Below, piece by piece: positions 16,832 to 26,268 of a stretch of 64,000 nucleotides of DNA; the first letter of the stretch is position 1; the number at the start of each line of letters is the position of its first letter. The position numbers and the translations under genes were made by a program. The stretch covers positions 1 through 64,000 of the forward strand of contig CAILAC010000002.1 in the NCBI GenBank assembly GCA_903832055.1, written 5' to 3'. Source of the DNA: an uncultured Acidobacteriota bacterium (GTDB lineage Bacteria > Acidobacteriota > Terriglobia > Terriglobales > Acidobacteriaceae). Below the pieces are notes generated by a model, which had not been told where the DNA came from, did not search any database, and was given only the letters and a program-made list of their open reading frames with translations.

Positions 16832-18376
16832 ATGACTTCCTCCGACGCATCCTCAGCCTCGCCCATTGCCCCTTCCGGCTCCAGCCATCCCTCTGTGCAT
16901 TTTGGCTTCGAAAACACCTACGCTCGGCTGCCGGAGCGCTTCTTCGCGAGAGTGGACCCCACCCCCGTCACAGCTCCCGGCCTGATCAAAGTGAACCTCG
17001 AGTTGGCCCGCAGCCTTGGCCTGAACCCCGACGAACTCGCCTCGCCGGAAGGCGTCGAGATTCTCGCCGGTAACCGTGTCGCTACGGGGTCAGAACCTCT
17101 CGCTCTCGCCTATGCGGGGCATCAGTTCGGCCACTTCGTACCGCAACTGGGCGATGGCCGTGCCAACCTGCTCGGCGAGGTACGCGCGCGCGATGGCAGC
17201 CGCTACGACATCCAGCTCAAGGGCTCAGGCCCTACCCCGTTCTCCCGACGGGGCGACGGCAGAGCCGCCCTCGGCCCAGTCCTGCGCGAATACATCGTCA
17301 GCGAAGCCATGGCGGCGCTCGGCATACCCACCTCGCGCGCCCTCGCCGCGGTCACCACGGGCGAACGCGTCTTCCGCGAAGCCATCCTGCCCGGAGCGGT
17401 CTTCACCCGCGTCGCAGCCAGCCATCTACGTGTTGGCACTTTCCAGTATTTCGCCGCACAGGGCGACACCGATGCGATACGCACCCTCGCAGATTACGCA
17501 ATCGCCCGTCACTATCCTCAGGCCGCACAGTCAAGTCACCCGTACCGGGCGTTGCTCGATTCCGTCATCTCTCGCCACACCCGCCTGGTCGCCCAATGGA
17601 TGCTCATCGGATTCATCCACGGCGTGATGAACACCGACAATACCTCCATTTCCGGCGAAACCATTGACTACGGCCCCTGCGCCTTCCTCGAAGAATACGA
17701 TCCGCTCAAGGTCTTCAGCTCCATTGACCAGATGGGCCGCTATGCCTATAGCAACCAGCCTCTCGCCGCGCGCTGGAACCTCACCCGCCTCGCCGAAGCG
17801 CTACTGCCAATCCTCGTCGAAGAGGCGGGGAGCAAGGAGGCCGCCATCGCCTCTGCGAACGAGGCGCTGGCCGCCTTTGATCCGCAATTTGAAGCTGCAC
17901 GTCTTGCCGGCTTGCGCCGCAAGCTTGGTCTCTTCACAGAGCAGGCGGGCGATGCCGCCCTCGCTGAAGACTTTCTGAAGCAAATGGCCCTCAACCGCGC
18001 CGACTTCACCCTGACTTTTCGCCACCTTTGCGACGCCGCCACCGGCAAGGAGGGCGATGAAAGGGTCCGCCAATTCTTCACCTCCACCGGTTCCTTTGAC
18101 GCCTGGTCCGCCCGCTGGAGAGAGCGCATCGCAGCAGAGGATGCATCACCTCAGACCCGCGCAGCAGAGATGCGAAAAGCCAATCCCACCTTCATCCCGC
18201 GCAATCACCTTGTCGAAGCGGCACTGAACGCGGCTGTTACCCGGCAGGACTTCAAGCCTTTTGAAGAGCTCATCGACGTCCTGTCCCATCCCTACCAAGA
18301 CCAGCCAGGCCGGGAGCGATACACCATACCCGCTCAGCCTGATGAGGCCGTCACCCAAACCTTCTGCGGCACATAA
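16832..18376 (+). CDS. selO: Protein adenylyltransferase SelO (YdiU/UPF0061)
   Basis: The protein has 514 aa. SelO is a pseudokinase-fold enzyme that transfers AMP from ATP to Ser, Thr or Tyr of target proteins, with a role in redox stress. Visible signatures: [13 protein letters not shown] at the start, [65 protein letters not shown] (the metal-binding/catalytic Asp region) and [13 protein letters not shown]. The tail ends FCGT, keeping the C-terminal Cys that is selenocysteine in animal SelO and forms a regulatory disulfide in bacteria. Length is usual. It stands alone between the sugar cluster and a GNAT gene on the other strand. Confidence 0.92.
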   Translation: MTSSDASSASPIAPSGSSHPSVHFGFENTYARLPERFFARVDPTPVTAPGLIKVNLELARSLGLNPDELASPEGVEILAGNRVATGSEPLALAYAGHQFGHFVPQLGDGRANLLGEVRARDGSRYDIQLKGSGPTPFSRRGDGRAALGPVLREYIVSEAMAALGIPTSRALAAVTTGERVFREAILPGAVFTRVAASHLRVGTFQYFAAQGDTDAIRTLADYAIARHYPQAAQSSHPYRALLDSVISRHTRLVAQWMLIGFIHGVMNTDNTSISGETIDYGPCAFLEEYDPLKVFSSIDQMGRYAYSNQPLAARWNLTRLAEALLPILVEEAGSKEAAIASANEALAAFDPQFEAARLAGLRRKLGLFTEQAGDAALAEDFLKQMALNRADFTLTFRHLCDAATGKEGDERVRQFFTSTGSFDAWSARWRERIAAEDASPQTRAAEMRKANPTFIPRNHLVEAALNAAVTRQDFKPFEELIDVLSHPYQDQPGRERYTIPAQPDEAVTQTFCGT

Positions 18377-18435
18377 CTCCGCTGCCTGCTTGCAACTCCG
18401 GTCCCAATTTTTGCTCGCAAATCATCGCGACGCAG

Positions 18436-18915
18436 CTATCTGCCCGCGCTCAAATCCCGGCGATAGCAAAGCGCATTCTGGCCGTGGCCATAAAACTCAA
18501 AATCGATGCCGGTTTGCACAAAACCTGCCCGCTCATACAGTGCAATCGCGTTCTGGTTCTTCTCATCCACATGCAGGGCAATCGCTGCGCACCCAGCTTC
18601 GCGCGCACTCACTACGGCGCACTCCAACAGCGAAGTCGCAACGCCCATCCGCCGGAATGCCGGCAGCACTTCAATTGTCCAGATGTAAGCCGTTGTTGGC
18701 TCGTCTTCCCCACGCAGCCCCACCATGGCAAATCCAGCGCGAATATTGTCCACAATGCCAATCCATGTATGGCAATGCGGGTCAATCGTCAGCGAACGCG
18801 TCAGCGCCCGGCTAAACCGCACCGATGGAGGGAAACACACTTCCTCAACCGCAAACAGTGCCGGCAAATCTTCGGCCTCAAACAACCGGCATGTGACAGC
18901 ACTACCCGCTGGCAT
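18436..18915 (-). CDS. GNAT-family N-acetyltransferase (RimI-like)
   Basis: The protein has 159 aa with the full GNAT core: an N-terminal RLFEAEDLPALFAVEEVCFP, strand 4 IWTIEVLPAFRRMGVATSLLE containing the acetyl-CoA pyrophosphate loop (R-x-x-G-V-A), and motif B ALHVDEKNQNAIALYERAGF. This is typical of RimI and related alpha-N-acetyltransferases acting on protein N-termini, but a small-molecule substrate cannot be excluded. It is downstream of the phosphofructokinase gene on the same strand; the hairpin between them suggests separate transcription. Confidence 0.8.
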   Translation of the reverse strand: MPAGSAVTCRLFEAEDLPALFAVEEVCFPPSVRFSRALTRSLTIDPHCHTWIGIVDNIRAGFAMVGLRGEDEPTTAYIWTIEVLPAFRRMGVATSLLECAVVSAREAGCAAIALHVDEKNQNAIALYERAGFVQTGIDFEFYGHGQNALCYRRDLSAGR

Positions 18916-18949
18916 TTCAACCTTTCAATCTCAACTCAAAATAAGAAAC

Positions 18950-18987
18950 CCAGGTCTCCACCAGCAACCTGCGCCGTGAAGACCTGG
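18950..18987 (-). terminator. Terminator downstream of the phosphofructokinase gene
   Basis: On the minus strand an 8-bp stem (CCAGGTCT at 18980-18987 with AGACCTGG at 18950-18957) is followed by the T-rich run GTTTCTTATTTTG. It lies 26 bp after the phosphofructokinase stop. The loop is long (22 nt), so strength is uncertain. Confidence 0.5.
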
Positions 18988-19012
18988 ACTCAGTGTTCCA
19001 AAAAGGCTTGGG

Positions 19013-20047
19013 TTACACCTTCGCTTCGAGATCCGTAATCACATCAAAGAACCGCTGATCCAACCGACGGTTCATTGCCACAGCTTCCTTGATCGTGATG
19101 TCTGTGATGTCGGTACCCTTCAGCACCGCAATCCGGCCCCACTTCTGCTGGTGCACCATGTCGATCGCGTGCAGGCCATAGCGCTGACCCAGCAAACGGT
19201 CATAGGCCGTGGGCGAACCGCCACGTACCAGGTGACCGAGGTTCACTGAGCGAGTCTCGTAGCCCGTCTTCTTTTCAATCAGGTCGGCCAGTGCTTCGCC
19301 AATGCCCGACAGACGCGCGTGACCAAAGGAATCAACCTGCGCCGCGCCAACCACCTGGCCACCGCCAGGCAATTCACAACCCTCAGCCACCACCACCACG
19401 CCATAGTGCTTGCCGCGGTCGTAGTTGTACTTCAGCAGCGCCGAAACATGGTCAATGTCGATCGGCCTTTCAGGCACCAACACAACATCTGCACCACCAG
19501 CTACGCCTGCCGCATAGGCAATCCAGCCCGCATCGCGGCCCATCACCTCAATCACCACGACGCGGTTGTGCGAGTCAGCAGTCGTCCGGATCCGGTCAAC
19601 AGACTCGGTCGCAATCGCCACCGCGGTATCAAAGCCAAACGTAGCGTCCGTTCCGTTGATGTCGTTATCAATGGTCTTTGGCACGCCAACACCAGGGATG
19701 CCCGCATCCGTCAGCGCCAGGGTCACTGACTGCGTATCGTCGCCGCCCAGGGCGATCAACGCGTCAATTCCATTCGCACGCAACACTTCCTGTACCTTTT
19801 CAATGCCGCCCGGAATCTTCTTCACATTGGTGCGCGAAGAGTGCAGAATCGTTCCGCCCAGCAGCTGAATCCCGTCCACCTTCTCCAGCGTCAGCGGAAT
19901 CCAGTTGTTGTCCAGAACTCCGCGCCAGCCGTTCAAAAAACCAACAAACTCATCGCCATACTTGTTGATTCCCTTCTTCACTGCGGCATAGATCACTGCG
20001 TTCAATCCAGGGCAATCTCCGCCACCCGTCAACAAACCAATCTTCAT
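19013..20047 (-). CDS. pfp: 6-phosphofructokinase, probably pyrophosphate-dependent
   Basis: The protein has 344 aa from the ATG at 20047, preceded by AGGAGA; an open extension to 20104 is not conserved. It phosphorylates fructose 6-phosphate in glycolysis. PFK motifs are present: LTGGGDCPGLN, ALGGDDT, PKTIDNDINGTD, VEVMGRDAGW-type (IEVMGRDAGWIA) and NLGHLVRGGSPTAYDR. In ATP-using PFKs the two selector positions (104 and 124 of the E. coli enzyme) are Gly (GGDGS, PGTIDND). Here they are Asp (GGDDT) and Lys (PKTIDND), the established signature of PPi-dependent enzymes, which work reversibly. The substrate prediction rests on these two residues only. Confidence 0.88.
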   Translation of the reverse strand: MKIGLLTGGGDCPGLNAVIYAAVKKGINKYGDEFVGFLNGWRGVLDNNWIPLTLEKVDGIQLLGGTILHSSRTNVKKIPGGIEKVQEVLRANGIDALIALGGDDTQSVTLALTDAGIPGVGVPKTIDNDINGTDATFGFDTAVAIATESVDRIRTTADSHNRVVVIEVMGRDAGWIAYAAGVAGGADVVLVPERPIDIDHVSALLKYNYDRGKHYGVVVVAEGCELPGGGQVVGAAQVDSFGHARLSGIGEALADLIEKKTGYETRSVNLGHLVRGGSPTAYDRLLGQRYGLHAIDMVHQQKWGRIAVLKGTDITDITIKEAVAMNRRLDQRFFDVITDLEAKV

Positions 20048-20314
20048 CACTCGTCTCCTGATATTTTTTATCCCCGGCAGCAACCTGCGCCACCAGAACA
20101 CCAACTACAGTCTACCCGTTCACCCCTCGCCCGGCACCTATTTTGAACTGTCGATTAGTGTGCTTTTGGGGGCTTATCCCCGCTCACATTGAAAACACTC
20201 CATCACGACTCGCCCGATGCATCACAATCGAGTTGTGTATCTGAAACCTCAGGACTAATATCGTTTCGTATCGCAACTATGCCCACTTCAAATCCCCCCA
20301 CGAGGTTCAATCGA

Positions 20315-21577
20315 ATGAAGCCTTCGCTCAGGCTCGTGGTCGCTCCTGCAATCACCATTCTCTGCCTCATCGCAATCATCTTCGTCTGGCACATCCTGCA
20401 CCCAGCCAAAAACCCACTCGTCCCAGGCAATGATCCCAAAGATGCGCAGAGCATTGGCGACTTCGATGCCTTCCAGCAGTCGCTCGCCAGCCGCGTCTTT
20501 CAACGATTCGGCGCCGATGCCTCTGGCAATGACTTCAGCGTTGTCGTCGCCACGACCGCCTATCCCGTCGGAACCCTGCTCCGCTCCAGCGGCTCTGTTC
20601 CCGCCGACCTTACCGACTGCGTCCCCCAGTCCGCCCCCATCGCTTTTCCTGCCGAACACCTCTTTCCCGCCTACACACTTTCGTCTGACACCGCCCTCTC
20701 CGCCAACCTGGGCTCCCACGCTATCCAGGGGCTCGACAGCGCCGGAGTCGACCTGAGGCAATCCTCCACAATCCGCTACACCATCGAGAAGACGGCCATC
20801 CAAATCATGGATGACCGCTCCGTCGAAACCGTGACCGCGCAGGGCGAATGCGGCAAATACATATCAGACCATCCGGGCATGCGCCTCATTCGCGGAACAG
20901 TCATGGGCAAGATCAGCTTCACCGTCAAAGTTGACAATCCCGCCTCGGTCAAGGCGCAGCTCTCGAAGATCGGGGGATTCAGCATCAACGACAATCCCGG
21001 CTCCTCTCTCCTCACTATTTCTGACGATGAGAGCCAGCCCATCGTTGAGCTCCTCTCAGAGTTCAACCACGCTCCACCCGGCTCCAATGCCAATCCAACT
21101 CCAAAAGCCATTGCCTCAGCTTCTATTGACCGCTTCCCTGCGTCCATCCATTCAACCCCCACTTCATCAGGCGTCACCGGTTCCAAGGTCTCCTCCCCTC
21201 CTGGAACCATGCCAAAGAGCTCCGGTCATCCGGTAATCGTCAGCCCTCCCCCTCCGGTTACGCCTACCGTGGTCGCCCACATGTTCATCCAGCAAGACAA
21301 GAACGACGCTCCCGATGCAGGCACAAAAATGATCCACAGCCTCCGCGCAGCCTGGCCCAACGCCAACGTTGAAGCGAAAGCACAGCTCATTCCTTCAGAA
21401 AAAATGCCCGAAATCGCCCAGGTACGCTACTTCAACGCCTCAGACCTCGATCGCGCCACCAAATGCCTCAACATCCTCAAATCCACCTACCCCAATAGCC
21501 GCGTCGTCCGTATCGGTCTGCCCTCCCCTGAGGGTCAGCTCGAAGTCTGGCTCCCCAAAGTAAAAGCCCACCCCTAA
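20315..21577 (+). CDS. Membrane-anchored periplasmic protein of unknown function
   Basis: The protein has about 420 aa from the ATG at 20315, which has GAGG nine bases upstream; an ATG at 20279 and a TTG at 20189 are open alternatives. One N-terminal membrane helix (VVAPAITILCLIAIIFVWHIL) is followed by a soluble region, a Pro/Ser/Thr-rich linker (about residues 275-325) and a C-terminal alpha/beta part (MIHSLRAAWPNANVEAKAQ, ATKCLNILKSTYPNSRVVRIGLP) that resembles small SPOR-like or LytR-C-like folds in layout. No family is recognised. It is divergent from the phosphofructokinase gene and precedes the DUF2339/DUF3999 operon by about 450 bp. Confidence 0.6.
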   Translation: MKPSLRLVVAPAITILCLIAIIFVWHILHPAKNPLVPGNDPKDAQSIGDFDAFQQSLASRVFQRFGADASGNDFSVVVATTAYPVGTLLRSSGSVPADLTDCVPQSAPIAFPAEHLFPAYTLSSDTALSANLGSHAIQGLDSAGVDLRQSSTIRYTIEKTAIQIMDDRSVETVTAQGECGKYISDHPGMRLIRGTVMGKISFTVKVDNPASVKAQLSKIGGFSINDNPGSSLLTISDDESQPIVELLSEFNHAPPGSNANPTPKAIASASIDRFPASIHSTPTSSGVTGSKVSSPPGTMPKSSGHPVIVSPPPPVTPTVVAHMFIQQDKNDAPDAGTKMIHSLRAAWPNANVEAKAQLIPSEKMPEIAQVRYFNASDLDRATKCLNILKSTYPNSRVVRIGLPSPEGQLEVWLPKVKAHP

Positions 21578-21785
21578 TCTCTTTCCGCACATCGTAGACT
21601 GACGAATCCCCATTTCCGGGACCAGCAGCATCTTCATCCGGCACTGAATGCAAGCTTTCCGCTCACAGCTTTCAGTCGATCGCCGCAAATGCACGCACTC
21701 AATTTGCCTTGATTTATGCGGGATTGATTTCGCCAGGCAACGATAGCTTCCAAAGCAAGGAATACGGGGACTTGATCAACACAGA

Positions 21786-21962
21786 ATGGGTAGTTCGCCT
21801 AACGGATCACAAAACCCTTGGTTCCTCTCCCGCGAAACAAGTATCCCCGGCGTTTTTGCCGCCGGAGATCTCCGCGCCGGAGCCATGAACCGCGTTGCAT
21901 CTGCCGTCGGCGAGGGCTCCATGGTTGTTCGCCTCGTCCACGAGTTCCTCGCCCTCACCTGA
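21786..21962 (+). pseudogene. C-terminal fragment of a thioredoxin-reductase-like flavoprotein
   Basis: The frame encodes NPWFLSRETSIPGVFAAGD followed by LRAGAMNRVASAVGEGSMV and VRLVHEFLA before a TGA. This is the well-conserved C-terminal FAD-binding GD motif and the end helix of the thioredoxin reductase family (usually LETSVPGVFAAGDVR...RVASAVGEGS). The Rossmann domains and the CxxC are missing: upstream sequence to 21578 gives no matching frame. It is therefore a gene remnant, although an ATG at 21786 would allow a 58-residue peptide. Confidence 0.75.
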
Positions 21963-22025
21963 GCATCGCCAAGCCTGCAAATCACCGCTGGAAATGCCAT
22001 CCTCCATCCTGTAAAGTGAACGGCA

Positions 22026-23921
22026 ATGAATCCCTACCCATCGCGCAACCTTGAAGATCAGGTAGCACTGCTGACCGCGCGCCTCTTCCGCATGGAACAG
22101 GCCCTTCGAAGTCACGGCATCCTGCCCCTGGAGGAACGCCCGGTCGCTCCAGAAACTCTCCATGTTACCGTCACCGCTCCCGGCCAGGTCGCGCAGGAAC
22201 CCACACCACCCCCTCCTCCGCCGCCACCCCGGCCCGTTATCCAGCCAACGGTAGCTGCCCCCGCCTTCACTGCGGCCCATCAACACGACGAGCGCTCCCT
22301 TGAGAGCCGCATCGGCTCCCAGTGGTTCAATCGCATTGGCATCGTCGCCATCCTCATCGGCATGGCCTGGTTCCTCAAGCTCGCCATCGATAACCAGTGG
22401 ATTGGCCCCCTCGGCCGCGTCTTCATTGGTCTCCTCGCCGGCGCTGCCTTCATCGCCTGGTCCGAACGATTCCGCAGCAAAGGCTACGCGGTCTTTTCCT
22501 ACTCCCTCAAGGCCGTCGGCAGCGGCATCCTTTATCTGTCGCTGTGGGCCGCTTTTTCCCTCTTCCACCTGCTGCCTTCCACCGTAGCCTTTGCCGCCAT
22601 GATCCTCGTCACCGCCTTCAATGCGTTCATGGCCTGGCGTCAGGACGCGGAACTCCTCGCCCTTTACGCTATCGTCGGTGGCTTCAGCACGCCCCTGCTG
22701 CTGTCTACCGGCGAAAATCACGAAGTCGCCCTCTTCTCCTACCTCTTCCTCCTCAACGCCGCCACTCTACTGCTCGTCGCCCTCCGCCCCTGGTCGCGTC
22801 TCCTCTTTGCCAGCGCGCTCGGCACCTGCTTCTTCTTCGTCGCCTGGTACGCGGAGTACTACTCCAACGCGCAATTCAACACCACCGCCTTCTTTCTCAC
22901 CCTCTTTTTCCTCGTCTATGCACTCGCGCCGTTCCTTATCCAGACCCATCCCTCAGACGATCTGAAGCAGTCCGGCTGGGACGGTCTTGTGATCGTCATC
23001 CTCCCCATCGCCAACGCTGCGCTCACCTTCATCGGCTTCTATGTGATGCTCGAAGCATCCAACTTCCCCAGCGCAGAACCCTGGCTTGCCGTCACATTTT
23101 CCGCCATCTACCTGGCCCTGCGCCGTCTGCCTGCACGGGGAAAACTCAACGACAACCTGCCGCTGTTGGATTCTCTTCACCTCGCTGCAGCTGTCGTCTT
23201 CCTCACCATCGCCATTCCCCTCAAAGCGCATGGCCGCTGGCTCACCATCGGATGGCTCGTCGAGGGCGCAGCCCTGCTCTGGGTCGCCCACAAGATGCGC
23301 ACCCTGATACTCCGATGGCTCTCCCTGGCCTGCCTGCTGCTTGGCCTCTGCGCGCTGCTCGCGGTCGATCCTCCGGCTGCGACGACACCACTCTTCAACG
23401 CACGCTTCGGCACCTACTCTGTCGCCATCGCTGTCTTTGCCTTCGTCGCCTGGCTTTGCTACCGCGCCCCCGACGAAGAAAGCTCCGAACACGCCATTCC
23501 CTGGACCAGTCTCGGCCTCGTGGCCGCCCTGATCACCAACGCGCTGCTGCTCGTCGCCGTCAGTCTTGAAATTCACAGCTTCTGGTGGTCCCTCCGCTGG
23601 CATGGCGACGACGCATTCGCCCACGACTTCCACATCTACGCCCAGTTCACCTACTCCGCCTTCTTCATGCTCTACGGAGCCATTCTGCTCACCGCTGGAT
23701 TCGCCCGCCGCTCCGCATTCCTCCGCTGGCAGGCAATGATCCTGCTAGCCGCCACCATCGGCAAAGTCTTCGTCGTCGATGTCAGCGAACTCAGCCAGGG
23801 ATTCCGCGTCCTCAGCTTCCTCGGCCTCGGCGCGCTCCTGCTCGCCGTCAGCTTCATCTACCAGCGCGACTGGCTCAACCTCCGCAACCCCTCCACCGCT
23901 CCCAGGGAGGAAACGCATTGA
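22026..23921 (+). CDS. DUF2339 polytopic membrane protein
   Basis: The protein has 631 aa. A short coiled N-terminus (LEDQVALLTARLFRMEQAL) and a Pro-rich linker (eight prolines in a row near residue 65) precede the family signature SRIGSQWFNRIGIVAILIGMAWFLKLAIDNQWIGP, rewritten here only in part: WFNRIGIVAILIGMAWFLK. About 15 or more membrane helices follow, including the conserved GGFSTPLLLSTGENHEVALF. DUF2339 proteins are inner-membrane proteins of unknown function, often paired with DUF3999, as here: its TGA overlaps the TTG start of the next gene, suggesting translational coupling. A link to envelope or exopolysaccharide functions is only a guess. Confidence 0.88.
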   Translation: MNPYPSRNLEDQVALLTARLFRMEQALRSHGILPLEERPVAPETLHVTVTAPGQVAQEPTPPPPPPPPRPVIQPTVAAPAFTAAHQHDERSLESRIGSQWFNRIGIVAILIGMAWFLKLAIDNQWIGPLGRVFIGLLAGAAFIAWSERFRSKGYAVFSYSLKAVGSGILYLSLWAAFSLFHLLPSTVAFAAMILVTAFNAFMAWRQDAELLALYAIVGGFSTPLLLSTGENHEVALFSYLFLLNAATLLLVALRPWSRLLFASALGTCFFFVAWYAEYYSNAQFNTTAFFLTLFFLVYALAPFLIQTHPSDDLKQSGWDGLVIVILPIANAALTFIGFYVMLEASNFPSAEPWLAVTFSAIYLALRRLPARGKLNDNLPLLDSLHLAAAVVFLTIAIPLKAHGRWLTIGWLVEGAALLWVAHKMRTLILRWLSLACLLLGLCALLAVDPPAATTPLFNARFGTYSVAIAVFAFVAWLCYRAPDEESSEHAIPWTSLGLVAALITNALLLVAVSLEIHSFWWSLRWHGDDAFAHDFHIYAQFTYSAFFMLYGAILLTAGFARRSAFLRWQAMILLAATIGKVFVVDVSELSQGFRVLSFLGLGALLLAVSFIYQRDWLNLRNPSTAPREETH

Positions 23922-25183
23922 AGCCGCTCCCCTGGCTCGCCCTATTCGCCCTGGTCAATGCAACACCAGAAATTCGCTACTTCCACTACCAGCGACCGCT
24001 CCCAATCCCGCCTGCCCGGTCAGGCCAATCCTGCGTCTCAATCCCGGCGGAGATCTTCGCCCACGCCGCTCCCAGCCTGGCCGATCTGCGCCTTTACGCC
24101 AACACAGCAGAAACGCCCTACGTGCTTCGCATCGCTCCTTCAGCGACCATTGCGCCAGAGCTCCAGACCTCCATGTCGCCCCTCAATCTCGGCCAACAAC
24201 ACGGGCAAAGCACCTTCGACGCCGAGCTGCCCAAAACAAATTACAGTGACGTTCAATTGAACATCACCGCGCAGAACTTCATCGCAACAGCCACCGTTTC
24301 CGGAAGCCAAACCCCTTCTGGAGGCGCTTCGACAAAGCTCGGCTCCTTCACCGTCTTTGACCTGTCCAGCCAGAAACTCGGCCGAAGCACCATTCTTCAC
24401 TTACCGGAATCCAACTTCTCCTACCTGCATTTCCAGATCAGCAGCCCCATCAAACCCGAGAACATTGCCGGGCTCACCATCAACCACCTCACCGAGGTAA
24501 AGCCCCAATTCACATCGATTGCCGAATCCACCCGGTCCGTCGCAAAGAATCGTGCTTCCATCTTCGAATTCACTCTGCCCGCCAATGTCCCCATCGACCG
24601 GGTCCTCTTCATTCCCGGCCCCCAGCCCATCAACTTCAGCCGGGGAGTGGATATTGATATTGCTCCAGCGATCCAGCCCTCAAATCACGACGATGGAGCA
24701 GGGTCGGCCGACCATCTCTCGTCCGGCAACATCCTGCGCATCCACACCACCCAGAATGGCCACCAGATCGACGAAGAGCATTTAGCCATCGACTTGGTCG
24801 GCACACCGTCCGCCGCCACAGCACTCGTCACGGTCACCATCCACAACGGTGACGACCAGCCTCTGAATCTGCAATCAGTTCAGCTTCAGATGCGCCAGCG
24901 CTCCCTTTGCTTCGAAGCGACCCCCGGCAGCAGCTATACCCTCGATTACGGCGACCCCGCTCTCGCAGCGCCCCAATATGACTACGCTTCTCTCTTCACA
25001 CCCCAGGCCGATGCCATCCAACCCTCCGCCGGTCAGGAGACTTCCAACCCGCAGTACTCCTCCAGATCAGATACCCGGCCCTTCACCGAGAGGTATCCCG
25101 CATTGCTCTGGGGAGCGCTCATCGCGGTCGTCGCACTTTTGGGAGCGATCGCATTCCGCTCCGGCAATTCCCTCAAAACCTGA
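23918..25183 (+). CDS. DUF3999 family protein
   Basis: The protein has 421 aa starting at a TTG (23918) with GGGAGG seven bases upstream; the start overlaps the DUF2339 stop as TTGA. Open sequence further upstream is a shadow of DUF2339. A hydrophobic N-terminus (PLPWLALFALVNA) acts as signal sequence. The bulk is beta-rich and periplasmic (EIRYFHYQRPLPIP, YVLRIAPS, FEFTLPANVPIDRVLF), and a single C-terminal membrane helix (LLWGALIAVVALLGAIAF) anchors it. This matches DUF3999, the standard partner of DUF2339. The two proteins probably form an inner-membrane complex; function is unknown. Confidence 0.8.
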   Translation: MKPLPWLALFALVNATPEIRYFHYQRPLPIPPARSGQSCVSIPAEIFAHAAPSLADLRLYANTAETPYVLRIAPSATIAPELQTSMSPLNLGQQHGQSTFDAELPKTNYSDVQLNITAQNFIATATVSGSQTPSGGASTKLGSFTVFDLSSQKLGRSTILHLPESNFSYLHFQISSPIKPENIAGLTINHLTEVKPQFTSIAESTRSVAKNRASIFEFTLPANVPIDRVLFIPGPQPINFSRGVDIDIAPAIQPSNHDDGAGSADHLSSGNILRIHTTQNGHQIDEEHLAIDLVGTPSAATALVTVTIHNGDDQPLNLQSVQLQMRQRSLCFEATPGSSYTLDYGDPALAAPQYDYASLFTPQADAIQPSAGQETSNPQYSSRSDTRPFTERYPALLWGALIAVVALLGAIAFRSGNSLKT

Positions 25184-25617
25184 GCCTTGCCGATAATTAC
25201 GGCCCAAAGGCGCATCATCAGAATCAGCACCAAAATCTTCCGTCAAACCAACAGTCAGGAGTACCCCAGATACAGAGAACACCACCAAAACACCCCAAAA
25301 TGCGCCCAAAACACACCATTTTTTGCCTCTAAATACATTTAAATCAATGCTTTACGCGAAAAACCCCTACCCCCCCCTCTTATCGACCATTTTGACCATA
25401 TTCCTTTTGCTCCTTCGGCAGTCTGCGTCTTGCCTCGGGAAAGCCAGTCCAGTCCCTCAGGCAAGCTCACGGGCAGCCCCCTTTCTCTATTCTCAAGCCC
25501 TGCACTTTATCAAGTAGTAAACAAATGGTCGAGTAAACTGCGCCGCCATCATGCGCAACCCACAGTCCTCCCAGATAGGCTGTGAGAAACGGTCGGCAGG
25601 TGTTTCAATAGAACTAC
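25184..25617. other. Intergenic region without a recognised gene
   Basis: No convincing gene is seen. The stretch is locally AT-rich around 25310-25400 and contains a run of eight C near 25372. A short open frame at 25323 has no coding character. The promoter for the 216-aa membrane protein is presumably here but is not obvious. Confidence 0.5.
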
Positions 25618-26268
25618 ATGCCCCAGACCGGAACCATCCTGCTTCTTTCGTTCCTCGTCTTCGTAACTGCCATTCTGCTTGTCATCTTGCAGCTTACGCG
25701 GCTTGGCTACCTCGTTCGCACTTCGATCCCTGATCGCCCACGACGACGCATGTTCCTCTCATCGGTCGCGTTCTTCGTAACTTTTCTCGGCGTCCGGCTG
25801 CTCGTCTATCTCGTCGTTCATGGAGATGGGCCCTTCGACTGGGTCATCGTCGGCGGAAGGCACATCCATCACCTTGTATGGGGAATCCTCATCCTGCTCC
25901 TGGTCGGCTACGGATGGCTGCTCGACCTGGGCCGCGCCCATTCGCCAACATCCATCCTGCTCAGCCGCATCATGTCCATCGCCTACGGAGTTGGAGCCGC
26001 CCTCACGCTCGACGAGTTTGCCCTCTGGCTAAACCTTGACCCCGACGCCTACTGGGTCAGAACCGGTGGACGCCTGAGCATTGACGCCGTCATCCTCTTC
26101 GGCTCACTGCTCGTGATTGGCGCCTGGGGAGCGCCCTTCTTTCAGGCCCTCAAACGCCTCTGGGGAAGAGGTGGCCGTCTGAGACACCATATGGTCAAAC
26201 CGATTCGTCGCGTGCGGTGGCCTCGTCGGCATAAAGGTCCGCAATTACCTCCGCGTATCGCTGACTGA
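25618..26268 (+). CDS. Small integral membrane protein, conserved hypothetical
   Basis: The protein has 216 aa with about five membrane helices (ILLLSFLVFVTAILLVILQL; LSSVAFFVTFLGVRLLVYLVV; LVWGILILLLVGYGWLLDLG; IMSIAYGVGAALTLDEFALWL; AVILFGSLLVIGAWGAPFF, segments approximate). A HIHHLVWG motif and the acidic LDEFALWLNLDPDAYW segment look like conserved polar patches within the membrane. The C-terminal tail is very basic. I know of similar hypothetical proteins but no function. Its last 74 bp overlap, in opposite orientation, the end of the acyl-CoA synthetase gene. Confidence 0.7.
   Translation: MPQTGTILLLSFLVFVTAILLVILQLTRLGYLVRTSIPDRPRRRMFLSSVAFFVTFLGVRLLVYLVVHGDGPFDWVIVGGRHIHHLVWGILILLLVGYGWLLDLGRAHSPTSILLSRIMSIAYGVGAALTLDEFALWLNLDPDAYWVRTGGRLSIDAVILFGSLLVIGAWGAPFFQALKRLWGRGGRLRHHMVKPIRRVRWPRRHKGPQLPPRIAD

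Noticed and set aside
21807-22721. 304-codon minus-strand open frame over the start of DUF2339
   Set aside because: Low-complexity Glu/Gly/Asp composition is typical of the antisense of a GC-rich membrane protein gene; the plus-strand DUF2339 is certain.
22397-23569. 390-codon plus-strand open frame inside DUF2339
   Set aside because: Arg/His/Pro-rich out-of-frame translation with no conserved pattern.
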